From assembly GCF_932526225.1 (NCBI RefSeq), contig NC_064046.1, forward strand, positions 10,875,719-10,939,718: DNA of 64,000 nt, in the 5' to 3' direction. Shown here one piece after another: positions 44,301 to 56,500 of this stretch; the first letter of the stretch is position 1, and every line of letters begins with the position of its first letter. The notes under the pieces are model-generated. The model saw nothing but the letters and a program-made list of their open reading frames with translations. It was not told the origin of the DNA and made no database searches. This stretch comes from Nematostella vectensis. Its lineage: Eukaryota; Cnidaria; Anthozoa; Actiniaria; Edwardsiidae. The position numbers and the translations under genes are program-made.

Positions 44301-46842
44301 TGGAGGCGTTTGTTAGAGAGGGATGTTCATATTAACTGTAACAATAAATAACAAAACCAAGTACAGTATGGTTCTAATTTCAGTCAGGACACATTAAATT
44401 ATAGCCTGCGTAGCAAGCCTTTTCCTGATATTGAGCAACCCTCACCCATTTTATGGTAGGGGCATTTGTTAGATAGGGGCGTTCAATACAAATCTTATGG
44501 GGGTGTTTATTAGATAGTATTCGTTCTTTGGATAGGGGGCATTTATTAGATCATTTACAGTATGTTACCCTTTTATCTCCACAGCTCTTAGGGACAGCTG
44601 TCTTCTCCTTCATGTGCCACCACACCATATCTTCTCTCATCATGCTCATCAGAGATAAACACAAAGCACTAGCAGTATTCCTGTTTGACTACACAATAGA
44701 ACTGTTGTACTGTTCTGTACTTGTTGGTACAGCTATACTTAGCAGGCCACCTTCAGAGATCAACGCACTTTACACACTGACATTCAGGGATTACCCTGTA
44801 GAAATCCTGGCAAAGTTCCTCAGTTTTTATCCTGTGTTTACATTGAGCAGTAATTTCCCTTTAATATGCATCACTCTCCGGAACAACTTGTTGACACTAT
44901 TTAATGTAAAGGTGAGTAATGTAAGGATTTACATTTAATTTATTTATTTTTGTTCTTTTAGGGGACCGTTAGAGAGTAGGTCATTCAAACTCGTCTAGGT
45001 TTCTAGTTGAAATAAAACATTTTAAAGAAAGAAATTTGCCCTCATAAATGATACTTCAATTAAGGTTGCACTTTAGCCTGCATTGCTTCATGGGTAATGT
45101 ATAAATGCAGGCCCGTACCCAGGACTTGTCTTGGCGGGTGCGACATTCGAAAAGGTAATTTTCCGGGGGGGGGGGGGGAGTGGGGGTTGGAGGGGTAGAG
45201 TTTTATGATAAAAATCCGACCAACACCCCCCCCCCCCCCCAAAAAAAAAAGGATTTTTTTATGCCATATGGGACTTTTTTTTTCGGATTGTGCTATATAA
45301 ACATAATTATACACATATAAATTTATGAAAATACCAGAGTGATCTAGAATGTTTTTTTTAAAAATCTAATTCGCACATGCTTTAAATTCTACAAATAGCA
45401 TGTCTATTGCAGACCGGAAGTGGATTTTCTGACCCTCTCCCAGGGTACGGGCCTGAAATGGCTGAATCCTGGTCTATGAAAGCAATGTGAACGTGTACTG
45501 GCACATACAGACAAGAATGCAGCATCACAAACTTGTATTTTGTTTTAATATTTTTGCTGGTTCACTATTTAATGCCCAGAGATCTCTGCAGGCTTCAACC
45601 CCTGGAGTCTTGAGTCCAAACTTATTTGAAAAAGATGTATAAGAATCATGTTGTAATGTGTAAGTTAAGAAGTTAAATGCGACCTTTATATTAGTGACTA
45701 TTTACACCGCCAGATGGTGTTTTTAACAAGTTTGTTTTGTTGGGGAGTGGACTTTTTTTAAAACTCAGTGTCGCAGGGGGTGCATATAAGTGCTTGTTTC
45801 AAGGAGGGCGTGGTCGTCTGAAATAGATAGTTTCTTATCAAAATCTTTTTTTTTTCCAGAGTGTGCCGTATAGCCAGCCTATATTCACCCTTGTCGCTCT
45901 TATACCCCCTATGACCCTGGCGGCTGCTGTACATGATGTCAGCAAACTAGTTGTGTTAACTGTAAGTACATAATAGACATTAAGATGAAGCTATGCTATA
46001 AAGGCTGGAAGTTGCAAGTTTGTACCCTCATAAGAAAAAAACGAATTCTCTTTGTGTTAAATCCCAGTTTAAATAAAAATATTTAGACGTATAATCAGAA
46101 TTAGATAAAATTAACCCAAAATTTTATTCTGGATTAGCGAACAGACAGACCAATTTATACTGCACTGTGCGCGTCTTCAATGAATAAGGCTGTTTTACAT
46201 ATGATCGCAGCTTTTTTGACCGTACGATCGCAACCGAATGCCTTCCGATCGCAAGGTGTTTTCCATATCGATCGCACATGATCTAGTGATGTGTTTCTAT
46301 ATAATCATCGTACACGACAGGCATTATATGAAACCAGTCTTAAACCGTGAAACCTTTTATTTTCGCGTCGAAGTTTGGAGACTAGAGTGGTTTTAATTAA
46401 CCCGTAAAACAAAATGTGATTAGTCAAAGGGTAAAAGTCAGTAAAACACAAAATCGAACAGTAGATCAGATCACAATAAAGTGTAATAAGCTATAGTTCA
46501 CGGATTAATGAAAATCACTCCAAGCTCTGAAATGTAACATTGCATTTCACGTCTGGCTCTTCGCATTTTATATTATGTTTTGCCGTTATCATCCGCATAG
46601 CCGTCGTCGTTGGCATGCTGTCAAGCTCATAACATTTTTTTTTGCAGGGCTCATTTGCAGGCTTGGCAATTATGCTGTTAACACCTGCCTTTCTGGTCCT
46701 TTACTCCCGCCGGAAACTCAGAAGGCTGATTGGTCCGAACTGGCACGAAATGCACCCCCATTTATCCCCCTTTCAGCACAATGCCTGGATCTACTTGGTG
46801 CTTGCGTTTGCTGCATTTGTCTTTTTAATCAGGGTGTTTTAA
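41306..46842 (+). CDS. TMEM104: Transmembrane protein 104 homologue
   Basis: Exons: 41306-41350, 42723-43112, 43609-43890, 44585-44911, 45860-45961, 46648-46842. Total 1341 nt, 446 aa, all introns phase 0 with GT/AG borders (human about 496 aa). TMEM104 is a polytopic membrane protein related to the amino-acid/auxin permease (SLC38-like) fold; its substrate is not settled. Family blocks are visible: FLFNVLTGVGILALPSSIAKAG, NPFEIVESVELGQM, LAIYAVSVATTL, LLGFIMVIGPFCFFNFQKTKVLQ, VFSFMCHHTISSLI, YPVFTLSSNFPLICITLRNN, LTPAFLVLYSRRK. About ten hydrophobic segments. The first exon gives only 15 residues. Compared with human it lacks part of the acidic loop after the second segment. AATAAA near 46957. 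Introns 1 and 4 carry MITEs. Confidence 0.93.
41548..42655. mobile_element. Nested MITEs with GGGGCCGGTTCCTG ends in TMEM104 intron 1
   Basis: GGGGCCGGTTCCTGAAAGG (41549) and GGGGCCGGTTCCTGGAAAGC (41785) on the left. Inverted CCTTTCAGAAACCGGCCCC (about 42491-42510) and TTTTCAGGAACCGGCC (about 42633-42650) on the right. The interior is full of AACCCTGGGTTA-like motifs in both orientations. Best read as one element inserted in another of the same family. Pairing of ends is inferred. Confidence 0.65.
45108..45455. mobile_element. MITE in TMEM104 intron 4, CAGGCCCGTACCC ends, AAATG duplication
   Basis: Starts CAGGCCCGTACCCAGGA, ends AGGGTACGGGCCTG, flanked by AAATG (45103-45107, 45456-45460). 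Internal poly-G (about 45165) and poly-C (about 45226) runs. The target is a repeat whose uninterrupted relative is at 25571-25615. Confidence 0.9.
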
Positions 46843-46959
46843 ATTATTCGGAATGCTCCTGTAAATACATTTATAAAATAAGAAAAGATAAATATATTTT
46901 TAAAATACAAAGAAAAAAGTGGCAAAGTTATTATCAGAGTTTTTATTATTCAGAGTAAA

Positions 46960-47204
46960 TAAAAGACAAGAAAAAAAGTGTCACTTTTCTTGAAGGATCC
47001 AACTGTGACTTTGCCTGCCTCGAAATTACAGCATTATTAAAGGGGATGGGGGGAGGTGGGGGGCGCTTGTCCGCTTCTGGGACCATATTCTTAAAATATT
47101 TTTAACCGAACATTGAAAGCGAAGGGCCACTATTGTATTACGGGATGAGTCCGGCACGACAGTGTTTTTTATGCTCGATGGTACACCGCTTTCTTCTGTT
47201 ATTC
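46960..47204. other. Region 3' of TMEM104
   Basis: After the AATAAA no feature is recognised, apart from a G-rich run at 47041-47065. Confidence 0.4.
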
Positions 47205-47206
47205 AT

Positions 47207-47402
47207 GATTTATATTGCGACGCGCGCCATCGTGGCCAGCAAAGTCTAAAGAAAGTTTTGATTGATACAAATGTGTTATAACTAGAAGGATTCCATTGTG
47301 CGTGATGTGATTTGCACTCCTGTCCCAAGATGTTTGGCCTGAGAACACGTTTCTCGCATTGGCTTACTTCCCGAGAACAGACAAGGTAGCGCACGTCGTA
47401 CT
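47207..47402. mobile_element. Probable MITE, GCGACGCGCG ends (copy 1)
   Basis: ATTGCGACGCGCGCCATCGTGG at the left and GGTAGCGCACGTCGTAC at the right are imperfect inverted ends. TTTGATTGAT... and TTGGCTTACTTCCC motifs are shared with 48117-48372. Confidence 0.5.
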
Positions 47403-47916
47403 ATGTTCGCTTTTGCTCCAATAATATGGGAATCTAATACGGAAAATATGGATCGATCGAGTGATGAAACCCCATTTTTTTAACGAGAGTCATTCTTGTT
47501 TCCAGAACCATCGACGAAGGCGGTCAGCAGGACCGAGGGGTTCTGGGAACAAGAAAGAGGGGAGGGGGAGGTTTTGGTGGTACCTGTTTTTTTTTATAGG
47601 GATTTATAATGAACAAATAAGATGGATGAAGCAGGAGTCCAACTTTTAGTATATCATTCATCAAAACTGCGTTTTTATTCAACCTACAAAACTTTACGTT
47701 TAACGTGCCCATTTTTAAAGTCAAAACTGGCAAATGGTTTATGACCATACAAAATGGCCTACTTCTTTTATTTGACTAGCTGTAATAGTTAAAAGCCTTT
47801 GACTTAGAGCCTACTCGGGCTTGAGAAATAACTTTTAACTATCTTCTTCTCAGGGAAATCTGGTGAGGAAGCTTGGGGTACATAGAAAACATGCTCGAGG
47901 ATCCAGCGTACCTTGC

Positions 47917-47966
47917 GGGCGCTCGCAAAGGTCACTACCGCAGAAGTGACCTTTGGGAGCGCCCGA
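47917..47966. repeat. Strong 20-bp-stem hairpin
   Basis: GGGCGCTCGCAAAGGTCACT and AGTGACCTTTGGGAGCGCCC pair around a loop of about 8 bases, followed at once by a further GAAGGTCACTTCTGC. No gene context; probably the core of a small transposon. Confidence 0.7.
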
Positions 47967-48116
47967 AGGTCACTTCTGCATGCATAGAAAATACCTCAGG
48001 GGTGGAGTTTTATGTAGAATCATTAATAACGAAAAAAGGAGGTCATGATCTTATCATTTTATTTTATACAGTTAATTTACATCTTTTGTAAAGTTATATT
48101 AACTAAGTGATTGCGG

Positions 48117-48372
48117 GTTATGATGCGACGCGCGCTACTGTGGCCGTCAATGCAAAGTGTTATATTGCGAACGCACGCTACTGTGACCATCAATAAGTTT
48201 TAAGGAAGTAAGCCAATTACTAGCTTGCATTACACTTTCGATAAACACAAAGTTGCATCGTGCTCATGTCAACCAGATTGTACTTTTCGCATTCGATTGA
48301 TTTAAATTATGGTTTGCTTTCAAAACTTTCAAGGTGACCACGCTAGCGCGCGTCGGAATGTATATTGACGCG
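48117..48372. mobile_element. Probable MITE, GCGACGCGCG ends (copy 2)
   Basis: GATGCGACGCGCGCTACTGTGG at the left and CCACGCTAGCGCGCGTCGG at the right. The left end is partly duplicated (TGCGAACGCACGCTACTGTG at 48163). Confidence 0.5.
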
Positions 48373-48848
48373 CGAGAGCATGGGAAAAGTTGGCCTCTTT
48401 GTGCGGCCAGACCAAGACAAGATGGCGGGGCGGCTCGATATGCATCGAGAAAACGCCTGTAAGTAGTATGCTAAGTTACAAATAAGGAACGCACAAATTT
48501 GCAAAAACTAAGACAATCAATTTTATACGATTTGCTGCTAAGACAGGAAATAAAGAAAGAATCCGTGAGAACATCCATGTTCACAGTATCAATTCTAAAG
48601 ATCATCCCTTTACGTTTACAATCCAGCAGTAACAACAAACGATTTTATACAGTGGAACCTGGATTTTACGATATGCCTCGGAGTAAGAAAGTGTATCGTT
48701 AAATCGAGGTATCGTTGCAAAGAGGTCCTCGAGCCCTGTGATGGAAACATACACGGTGGGCTAATAAGTGGTCAAAATCGGCGCTTTCGTATTCTCGCGA
48801 GCCCGCAAAAACCAGCGGTTATCCATCCAAAAACACTCGGAATTAAAA

Positions 48849-49170
48849 ATGGCGGCAAAGGCTGCTCGAAGGAGTCTTGTCAAAATTATTGGATTTAGAA
48901 AGGAAAACAACTAATAGTGGAAGATAAAAAACAAAGCAGCAAAAAAATTGAGCTTCTATGAAGAAATAATTTTGTCGGGGTTCGAGAAGAGCGACGCATA
49001 TTTTCTTACCAATCTGTTGTCAAGGCTGCACAAGAGAAGTTGCAATGTGATTGTGTTTCTCTAGGAACGAAAATTGAGGCCCAATGGGACAGATCCCCGA
49101 GGAAGGAGTCTCTGGGAGATTTCCTTAGAAGGATAAAGTCTGTGAGCATGTCAATTTATTATTATTATTA
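48849..49170 (+). other. Unassigned open frames behind two ATGGCGG motifs
   Basis: CAAGATGGCGGGGCGG at 48417 and AAAAATGGCGGCAAAGG at 48847 resemble the YY1 promoter motif of nearby genes. The second ATG opens 21 codons (MAAKAARRSLVKIIGFRK... to TAA). A separate frame at about 48963-49170 contains EKLQCDCVSLGTKIEAQWDR and SLGDFLRRIKS. No family recognised. Could be the start of an unseen gene or of its relic. Confidence 0.25.
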
Positions 49171-51357
49171 TTCTATCGTTTTTTAAAGCATTTATGCTCT
49201 GTGGATTGTAGCTTCAATTTTTACCAAAAGGTCCATGGTGATATTTGTAATAGAATACCTGTTATTTATTAAATAATATGTCTTACATGATTTTTTTTTG
49301 CAAATTGATCTACATGTAACTGTTTTCCAAACATCGGTACTGTATATTTCAAACCCCTTAACATATTTTAATAACAACCTTGTACTATACAATTCGAGCA
49401 TCACTCCCCTTTGAACAATTTATAAAATGCTAAATTCCTATCTCATTATGACTGGGCAAGAAAGTAATTTTTATCTTGCCTTTATCTTTTCTCTAAAAAA
49501 TATATTCCTAAGCAAAAATAGTAGTATTAGAATTGTCTTTTAAATCCACTTACTCTTTTGCAGCTTGAAGCAGTCATAAAAATCCTTGATACATGAGTCC
49601 ACCTTTTTCATGAAATCCTTCCAAGCTACTTGGCTTGTACTGGTGTATTTCATTAACAACTGTACAAGGGTTTAGAATACCTGTTATTGTCTGAATGGAA
49701 TCTATGATTTCTCTATTTTTATTATTCTGGATTGCTTTTACTTAAAAAAGCTTTATTTTTACTTGCTATTCCAAGTCCTTGTTAGCCGTCTTCCTCTTCT
49801 ATGCCTTATCTTGTGAATCCCATAAAAGGTGATAACTCTAGTTCATGATACCCAAAGAACAATATCAACCAAAATATATTCAACTATATCAATCAAAAAA
49901 TTACATGTCCCTCGATTTTCCGAGTATTTATTAATTAAGAGTTGTGAGACTTGATTGATAGTTATTGGTGCCCTATACAGTGAGTACAGGAGAGCTTGCT
50001 TTAATTTTACAGCAGCAAAACTTTATTATTGAGTTATTTATCAATAAAAGAAGAGTTAGAAACGAAACTTCTATCTCCTACTATATAAATCACTAAGAGC
50101 AATAGAAAGCAAGACAAAAACAAACTTAGTGTAAACTAATCCTCTTTTGAATCCTGGGGGTTTTTGTTTACCCGACTCTCAAAAAAACTTAAATCATAAG
50201 AAGGAACCACAAATTACCAAAAAGTGATAGAGGATGGCATAGCCACAGGTGAACATAGTTTTCCTTACATGTCCTAAAATCATTTTTGGTTTGTTATGAA
50301 CAGACACATCATTTACATAACCATTGATGCAATGTCAAGAAAGTATTTTGTGCAGCTGTCCTTACTGTCAGACTAGGCTAAGACTAAGGACCGCTGTGGT
50401 AAAGACCATAGTCTAGTGGAAATAGAAACAGAATCTTTGAGACTGAGGAGGTGTTTTAACACCTCAAGAAACTGATGACAATTTTTTAGGATGTTCATGA
50501 TAACGTAAGTGATGCCTATCCTTTTTGTTTTTGTCTACACATTAGTCTACTCAACTGATTTGACAAATTCCTAGTCTAGCTTCTAGAGCAGCTGTGCAGT
50601 AGCTGCTACCAAGTACTCATATATTTTTTTATGCAAAGGAATCTTTTTAGCTAAAGAGGGGGAGGTCAAGCATGCCTACCTGCCAAGTTCTCCATACAGT
50701 AGGTCACTCAAGAAATAGGAGCAAAGTAAAGGGCACCCTTTTTCCATATGTGAAGGCACTAATACAAATAAAATAGATGTTGGACCTGTCACATTCCAAA
50801 AGTTAAATTAAAACCTAAGGAAAAACCAACAAGCAAGTGTCATCCAGCCTTCAGATGATATTCTACAACTACATTCTGTGAAGGGTCCAGCCCTAAGAGC
50901 AAACTCAATCCAGGAATATCGTTTGTTTTGAATTAGTTGTGCTGATTTAGGATGGAAGAGTTAACAAGAACATAGCTTAAGTAAACAAATTTCCATCTGT
51001 TCAGGTTTTAGCGGGTGAAGTACAAAAACACTCTCAAATAACAAAATAAGAATTTATGAATATATGAAATAGAGTGGGCCTACGGTTGAACAATTGGGAA
51101 CCACGGCAAAGTGGACTGAGAATTACGCTTGCTCTGACTTTGAAAGCTAATAACTTCACAAAAACCAAACTAAAGTCGATGGATTTTATAGAACGTTTAC
51201 TTGAATCTATATTAAACATTTTGTTCTTTCAGGATTTTTAAATCAACGAAAATCAAAAAAGAAAATGGTACTCATTCAATCCTTGCGGATTCGTCCTGAC
51301 ATCACATCTTCGAGAAACGCTGGACGCGCGCGAATATTTCTCCCTTCAAAGCGGAGA
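49171..51357. other. Gene desert
   Basis: AT-rich, about 2.2 kb. No long frame, known motif or repeat copy recognised. Confidence 0.5.
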
Positions 51358-51361
51358 TTAA

Positions 51362-52187
51362 CACATTGACCCCTGAACCGGCCTGTACCGGCTTTGGGAA
51401 GTACCCACAACCCAAAAAATTCATAAATTCAAAATAAACACAACAAGATGAAGATACTCAGGCATCAGTCTAAGGGATAAATGGTCTTGCAGATATGCAT
51501 CCAACCAAGGTGTTGGCATCTACTCTTAAGCCAAATAATAGCACAGGTTCTTTGACAAATCTCAAATCGAACAAGGAGAGAAAAGCAGAATCACCCCTCT
51601 CAATAAAACGCTCAAAATACCACACAAGGGAGAGAAATCAGCAAACACAGCTCAAGACACAAATAGATACCTTTATTCTGATCCTCCAGGTACATTTCCT
51701 TGGCCTAAAAACACAATGTACATTCCTTGAAGGATTGTACAACCACGAAAATATCTTTACGTATTGCAAAGCATTCTGGGAGATCCAGGGGAAAATTCAC
51801 GAGGGGAGGGCCAGTCAACACTCCTCTCCCCAAAGTCAGATGGTTTTTTATAAGTCTTTTCACCCCGAAGCCAAACGAATCTATTCCAGGCCATACAGAC
51901 CCAGAATAGCAGTGTAAACAATTTTGGAATCAATTTGGTTTCAGAAAAGACAGCATTTAGGAGAGATGAAAAATACAAGCAACCATCAACTTGTGCTGGC
52001 TTCAGCACATCGACGAGGGATTAAAAGTGGGGACCGCAAAGCACTGTTGGAAAGCTTGGATACCGCTGACTAGGTGCAGCTGTGTTTGACTTTGACGGGC
52101 TGTATAAAACTCAGAATAGGGGGGGAGGTATCTGTTTTCAGTCTGTTTTTTGTAAATTCAGCTCCAAAAAAGCCAGGAGTCAATGGG
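51362..52187. mobile_element. TTAA-flanked element, short copy
   Basis: TTAA at 51358-51361 and 52188-52191. It matches 28270-29265 along its length in the same orientation, but with an internal deletion of about 190 bp beginning near 51966. Overlapping 60-140 codon frames occur in both copies and are not supported as genes. Confidence 0.85.
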
Positions 52188-52191
52188 TTAA

Positions 52192-53025
52192 CAGTCGCCA
52201 TTTTGTCCTTTGGATGAGAAATTTCCGGAAAGACAGATCAACTCGATCCTCTGCCGAAATACTATCGGCCAAAAATCTCATTTAGATATCAAATCGATAC
52301 TCATTCGCTCGATCCCCGCTATACGCTCGAACCATCTCATTTTCCGGCTAGATGCGAAATAGAGAACCTCACAAAAACTTTAATAACTTGAAAAGCTTTA
52401 GGTTAGACGAGCTGATTTTCAAGACATATACACAGAGAAGCATAACAAAGAAAATGTTCATGAAAGTTTGGTTTGTTCGTCTGATTTGATAGGTTATTTT
52501 CTCGTGTTTTTACAGAGGACGCTCGAGTAGATATCCCACTCGCCAGAAAATTCTGATCGATTGACAATCATACGCTCGAGAGTTTTGTCAGTTTCTGAAA
52601 AACAGAGGACTTACGGGGGAAAAAAGAGGTTCTCATGAGAAAGACAATGAAATTTTCTTTTGAATCCTGGATTTTTATTAACATCAGATACAATATTTGT
52701 GCTGCTTTGGTGGTCTGATTTCAGCGCTCGCGCCAATCGGCAGTGCATTGTTTTCAGAACGCGCCTTTGGTTACCGTGGAAGCGAAATGCTTCGAAAGTG
52801 GGGAAATCTGCCGGCATTTGAAAGCGCCGATTTCGTGCGCCCGCGAGCCCATCGTGTATTTATAAATTCACGCAAAATTCGCAAGATACTTATCATAAAT
52901 AACGACTTCATCTCCCTGTCTGATGCTTAAAGCACCTTGCAACATGTTGTAAAAATCATCTTGTAAAAATAATTTTCTACATTTTCTGTCGAAATTCTTT
53001 GCTCTTTTCTAATGGTCTGATTACT
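52192..53025. other. Non-genic stretch
   Basis: Nothing recognised. TCGCCATTTTG just after the TTAA resembles the YY1-type motif, but there is no gene start nearby. Confidence 0.4.
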
Positions 53026-53026
53026 A

Positions 53027-53172
53027 AGACTAAGTTCAAACGTCGTATCATCCATGAGCCGCATTTATTGTAAATGCATGCAAATAAAGATGAAACAATC
53101 GACTTGATTAATTTGCGTGCATTTGTATTGAATATACGGCTCATGGATAGTACGACGTTTGAACCTAACCTA
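53027..53172. mobile_element. Near-palindromic MITE, GTTCAAACGTCGTA ends (copy 1)
   Basis: TAAGTTCAAACGTCGTATCA, then ATCCATGAGCCG, folds back on CGGCTCATGGATAGTACGAC and GTTTGAACCTAAC. The middle contains AAATGCATGCAAATAAAGAT. A truncated second copy lies at 55505-55617. Confidence 0.8.
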
Positions 53173-53552
53173 AATGTATTTCATTCGGTAATCCCACCTT
53201 TCTCAGAGTGGGGACAGGGGGGATTGCAGTGCGAATATAAACGAGGATGACTCTCTTTTATAGCATTTTTGATCTCATAGGGGGAGAGGGTGGAGGGATG
53301 TGACCCTCCCTAGATCCTTCACACTGAATTGAACCTTTCACTCCCAAATATTAAAATAACAATGAAGCGATGCAGAGAATTTTATTAAGTGATTCCAGAT
53401 ATATAAGAGCGAAGAATTTCTTGAAATATTTAAAAGCTGTACTTGCTTAGTTAAATTATATAAGAAAGTGCTTTTATTCGAGCTATCTGTCCATATTCCC
53501 TTAATTCTGTGCATACTCCACTTGCTAGGTTGTGTGCAGGAGTCCGTTTGCA

Positions 53553-56500
53553 TTAGACCTCGTAGAAAGAGTAAGAAGTTCGTTTTGTTGAGAGCCCAGC
53601 AAAGGGAGAAAGCCAATGTACAGAGAACTGCCCCCCAAAGACATCTTGGAGATTTTCATACCTGGAACAAAAATTGAGCGTCAATAAATTACCATACAAG
53701 TCAAAACCTGCAGCACTAGTGTCCAAGTGACAAAAATGAACTATGAACACTTTTAAGTCAAAGATAATGTAATCAAAAATCAAAAATGAATATTCTTCTA
53801 AAACTGCCACACGGTTCGATTTTACGCTAATGTGGTTACTCTATGCTATATACATAGCCTAGCAATCGAAGAAAAAACACATCCAACAACAAAGATGTAA
53901 AAATAGAACCATGGCTAGTGATATCCGTCGATTAAAAGGCTGTACTGAAATCATCTTTATAGCTGAAACAGTGTACAAGCTTATGTGTAACAGCTTTTAT
54001 TACCCGTTTACAAACGAAGAGGTGCATCCATGCAGCCTTGAATCACAGGAAAGTGTCCTCCCCCCACCCCCACCCTAAAGTGTCGTCCCTTAACAATAGA
54101 TAGCCATACTGAACAGCAATGTGTTCCATCATTTTGGATATTAAATACAAGTTTATTGGATGACGCTGTTTATGTAGAACATATGAAAAAATGTTTAATT
54201 GAATGGCAGGAAGAGGAACAGTCTAGTGATGATCCTAGAGTTATTTGGGATTGGATAAAATATCTTATCCGTTAAGAAAGTATCTCATTTAGTAAAAATC
54301 GAGCCCCTTAAAAAAGGAGTGAATTAGAAAAAAATATTAAAAATGTGAAGTTTTACGAGGATCAATTAACTGTAGACCCATCAGCTGATAACTGCGAGAA
54401 ACTGGACAAAGCCAAATTAGAATGTGAAGAAGAGAACGACTATCAAAGGATTTCCAGAGGATTAGCTATTTTATCTCTGGCTCAATGGGTAATTCAAGGT
54501 GAGAGAAATAACAAATATTTTCTTAATTTGGAAAAAACTTGTGTGTGTAAAATAGTGGTTCAAGATGGAACTAAATGCACGAACCCTAAAACAATTATCC
54601 TCGACGGGCTCCACTTTTTTATACGGATTTGTACGCAGATAAAGCAGAAACCCTCCGTGATTTGAGCGAGTGTCCTTTTCTTTAAAGTTTATTCCTAGGA
54701 TACCCTATGTTCCTGCTTGCGAAAGGTCTGCGAAGGCGAAATTACTGTAGCTGAGTGTTTCTTGCCAACTTTTAAAAATAACAAAACACCTGGAAACGGC
54801 TTACCGATCGAATTTTATAGAGTTTTTTGGTCAAAGATTGGCGTTCGTCTTGATGAAGCTCTGAACTTTTCGTACCATCACGGCGAGTTATCTACCTCAC
54901 AAAAGCAAGCAATAATTACCTTGATTGAGGGAAAGACAGACGTTGGTTGAAAACCTGGAGACCCATTTCTCTGCTAAACGTAGATGTTAAAATTTGTTCG
55001 AAAGTTCTCGCACAAAGATTAGAAAGTATCCTTCCTTCGATTATTGACCATGGTCAGTTAACCAGTTGTCAAAGGCCATAGAATTTTTGATCCTCGCAGC
55101 TTTTGATTTTGAAAAGGCATTTGACTCGATAGATAGAGCATTTTTAGTAAGAGCCTTGGAGGTTTTCGGTTTTGGTGGTTCTTTTAATTCATGGACTAAG
55201 GTATTATACAAAAACAGTGTAAGTTGCGTCATGAATAATAGCCACTCCCCCTTTTTTGCCACTACATCGCGGAGTAAGCCAGGGAGATCCCCTCTCGCCG
55301 TATTTGTTTATTATTGTTAATATAACTCTTAGCAATTTACATACGAAACAAGCCTTAAATTGAAGGTATAAGGATGGGCGAAAATGAGGTTTAATCGGTG
55401 TTATTTGCGGATGACTTAACAGCATTTGTCAAGGATAAGGAATCATATCATTATCTTCTTACTTCAATCAAGTTGTATAGCACATTTTCGGGACTAAGGC
55501 CGTATTCTGTATTCAATGCAAATGCATGCAAATGAAGATGAAACAATCAATTCGATTCATTTGCAAGCATTTGCATTGATAATTTGCTCATGGATAATAC
55601 AACGTTTGAACTTAGCCTAAAAATAAATAAAGATAAAAACTGACGTACTACCCTTAGGACACATGATCCTCGATGATTGCGCTGAACTTGAAGTCACGCG
55701 GATAAATTCTACCGTCAATATTCTAGGGGTTTATTTCACAACTTGTCACTCTCTGTTTTATAAGAATAATTTTGATTCCATTGAAAAGATCCTGAAGGAT
55801 TGATTTGATGGATGGAGCTGGAGATCATTAACTATAACGGGCAGAATACAAATAATTAAGTATTTTGCAATCCCTAAATTACTTTATCAAATGGCCCTTG
55901 TTTTTTGTAAGAAAGAATACTTTCAGATATGAACACATCGTTATACTCGTTTCTATGGAAAGGACATAAAGACAAAATTAAACGAGCTTAACCCTGGCAC
56001 CAAGCCACTGTGAAAGATTCACTTACATCTAATGGGCAGAATACAAATAATTAAGTCTTTCACAATCCCTTTACTTTATCAAATGGCCCTTGTTTTTTGT
56101 AAGAAAGAATACTTTCAGATATTAACGCAACGTTTCTATGGAAAGGACATAAAAACAAAATTGAACGAGCAGTTCTAATTAATTTGATTAATAAGGGTGG
56201 TCTCAGTATCACCGACATTGAATCAATGGTCAAAGCTCAAACAGTTATGTGCATCAAAAGATTTCTCAGTGAAATTCATCTGGTTGCCCCTAATATTCCA
56301 CAAAATTTTCAGGGCAAACTCCCCCTTATCAATAACCCTGGCACCAAGCCACTGTGAAAGACTCACTTACATTGTTGTTTTTCTTGACATTCGCTCATTC
56401 TTAAGGCTTTCAATTCCCTGGGGGAGAAAACAAATTCAATCTAAGACATTATAAACACATGTCGTACATCTCCAGTCATTGGAATAACCAACCTAATATG

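Noticed and set aside
51495-51917. 140-codon frame in the short TTAA element
   Set aside because: The long copy has stops at the corresponding place (28403-28648 only), so it is not a conserved transposase.
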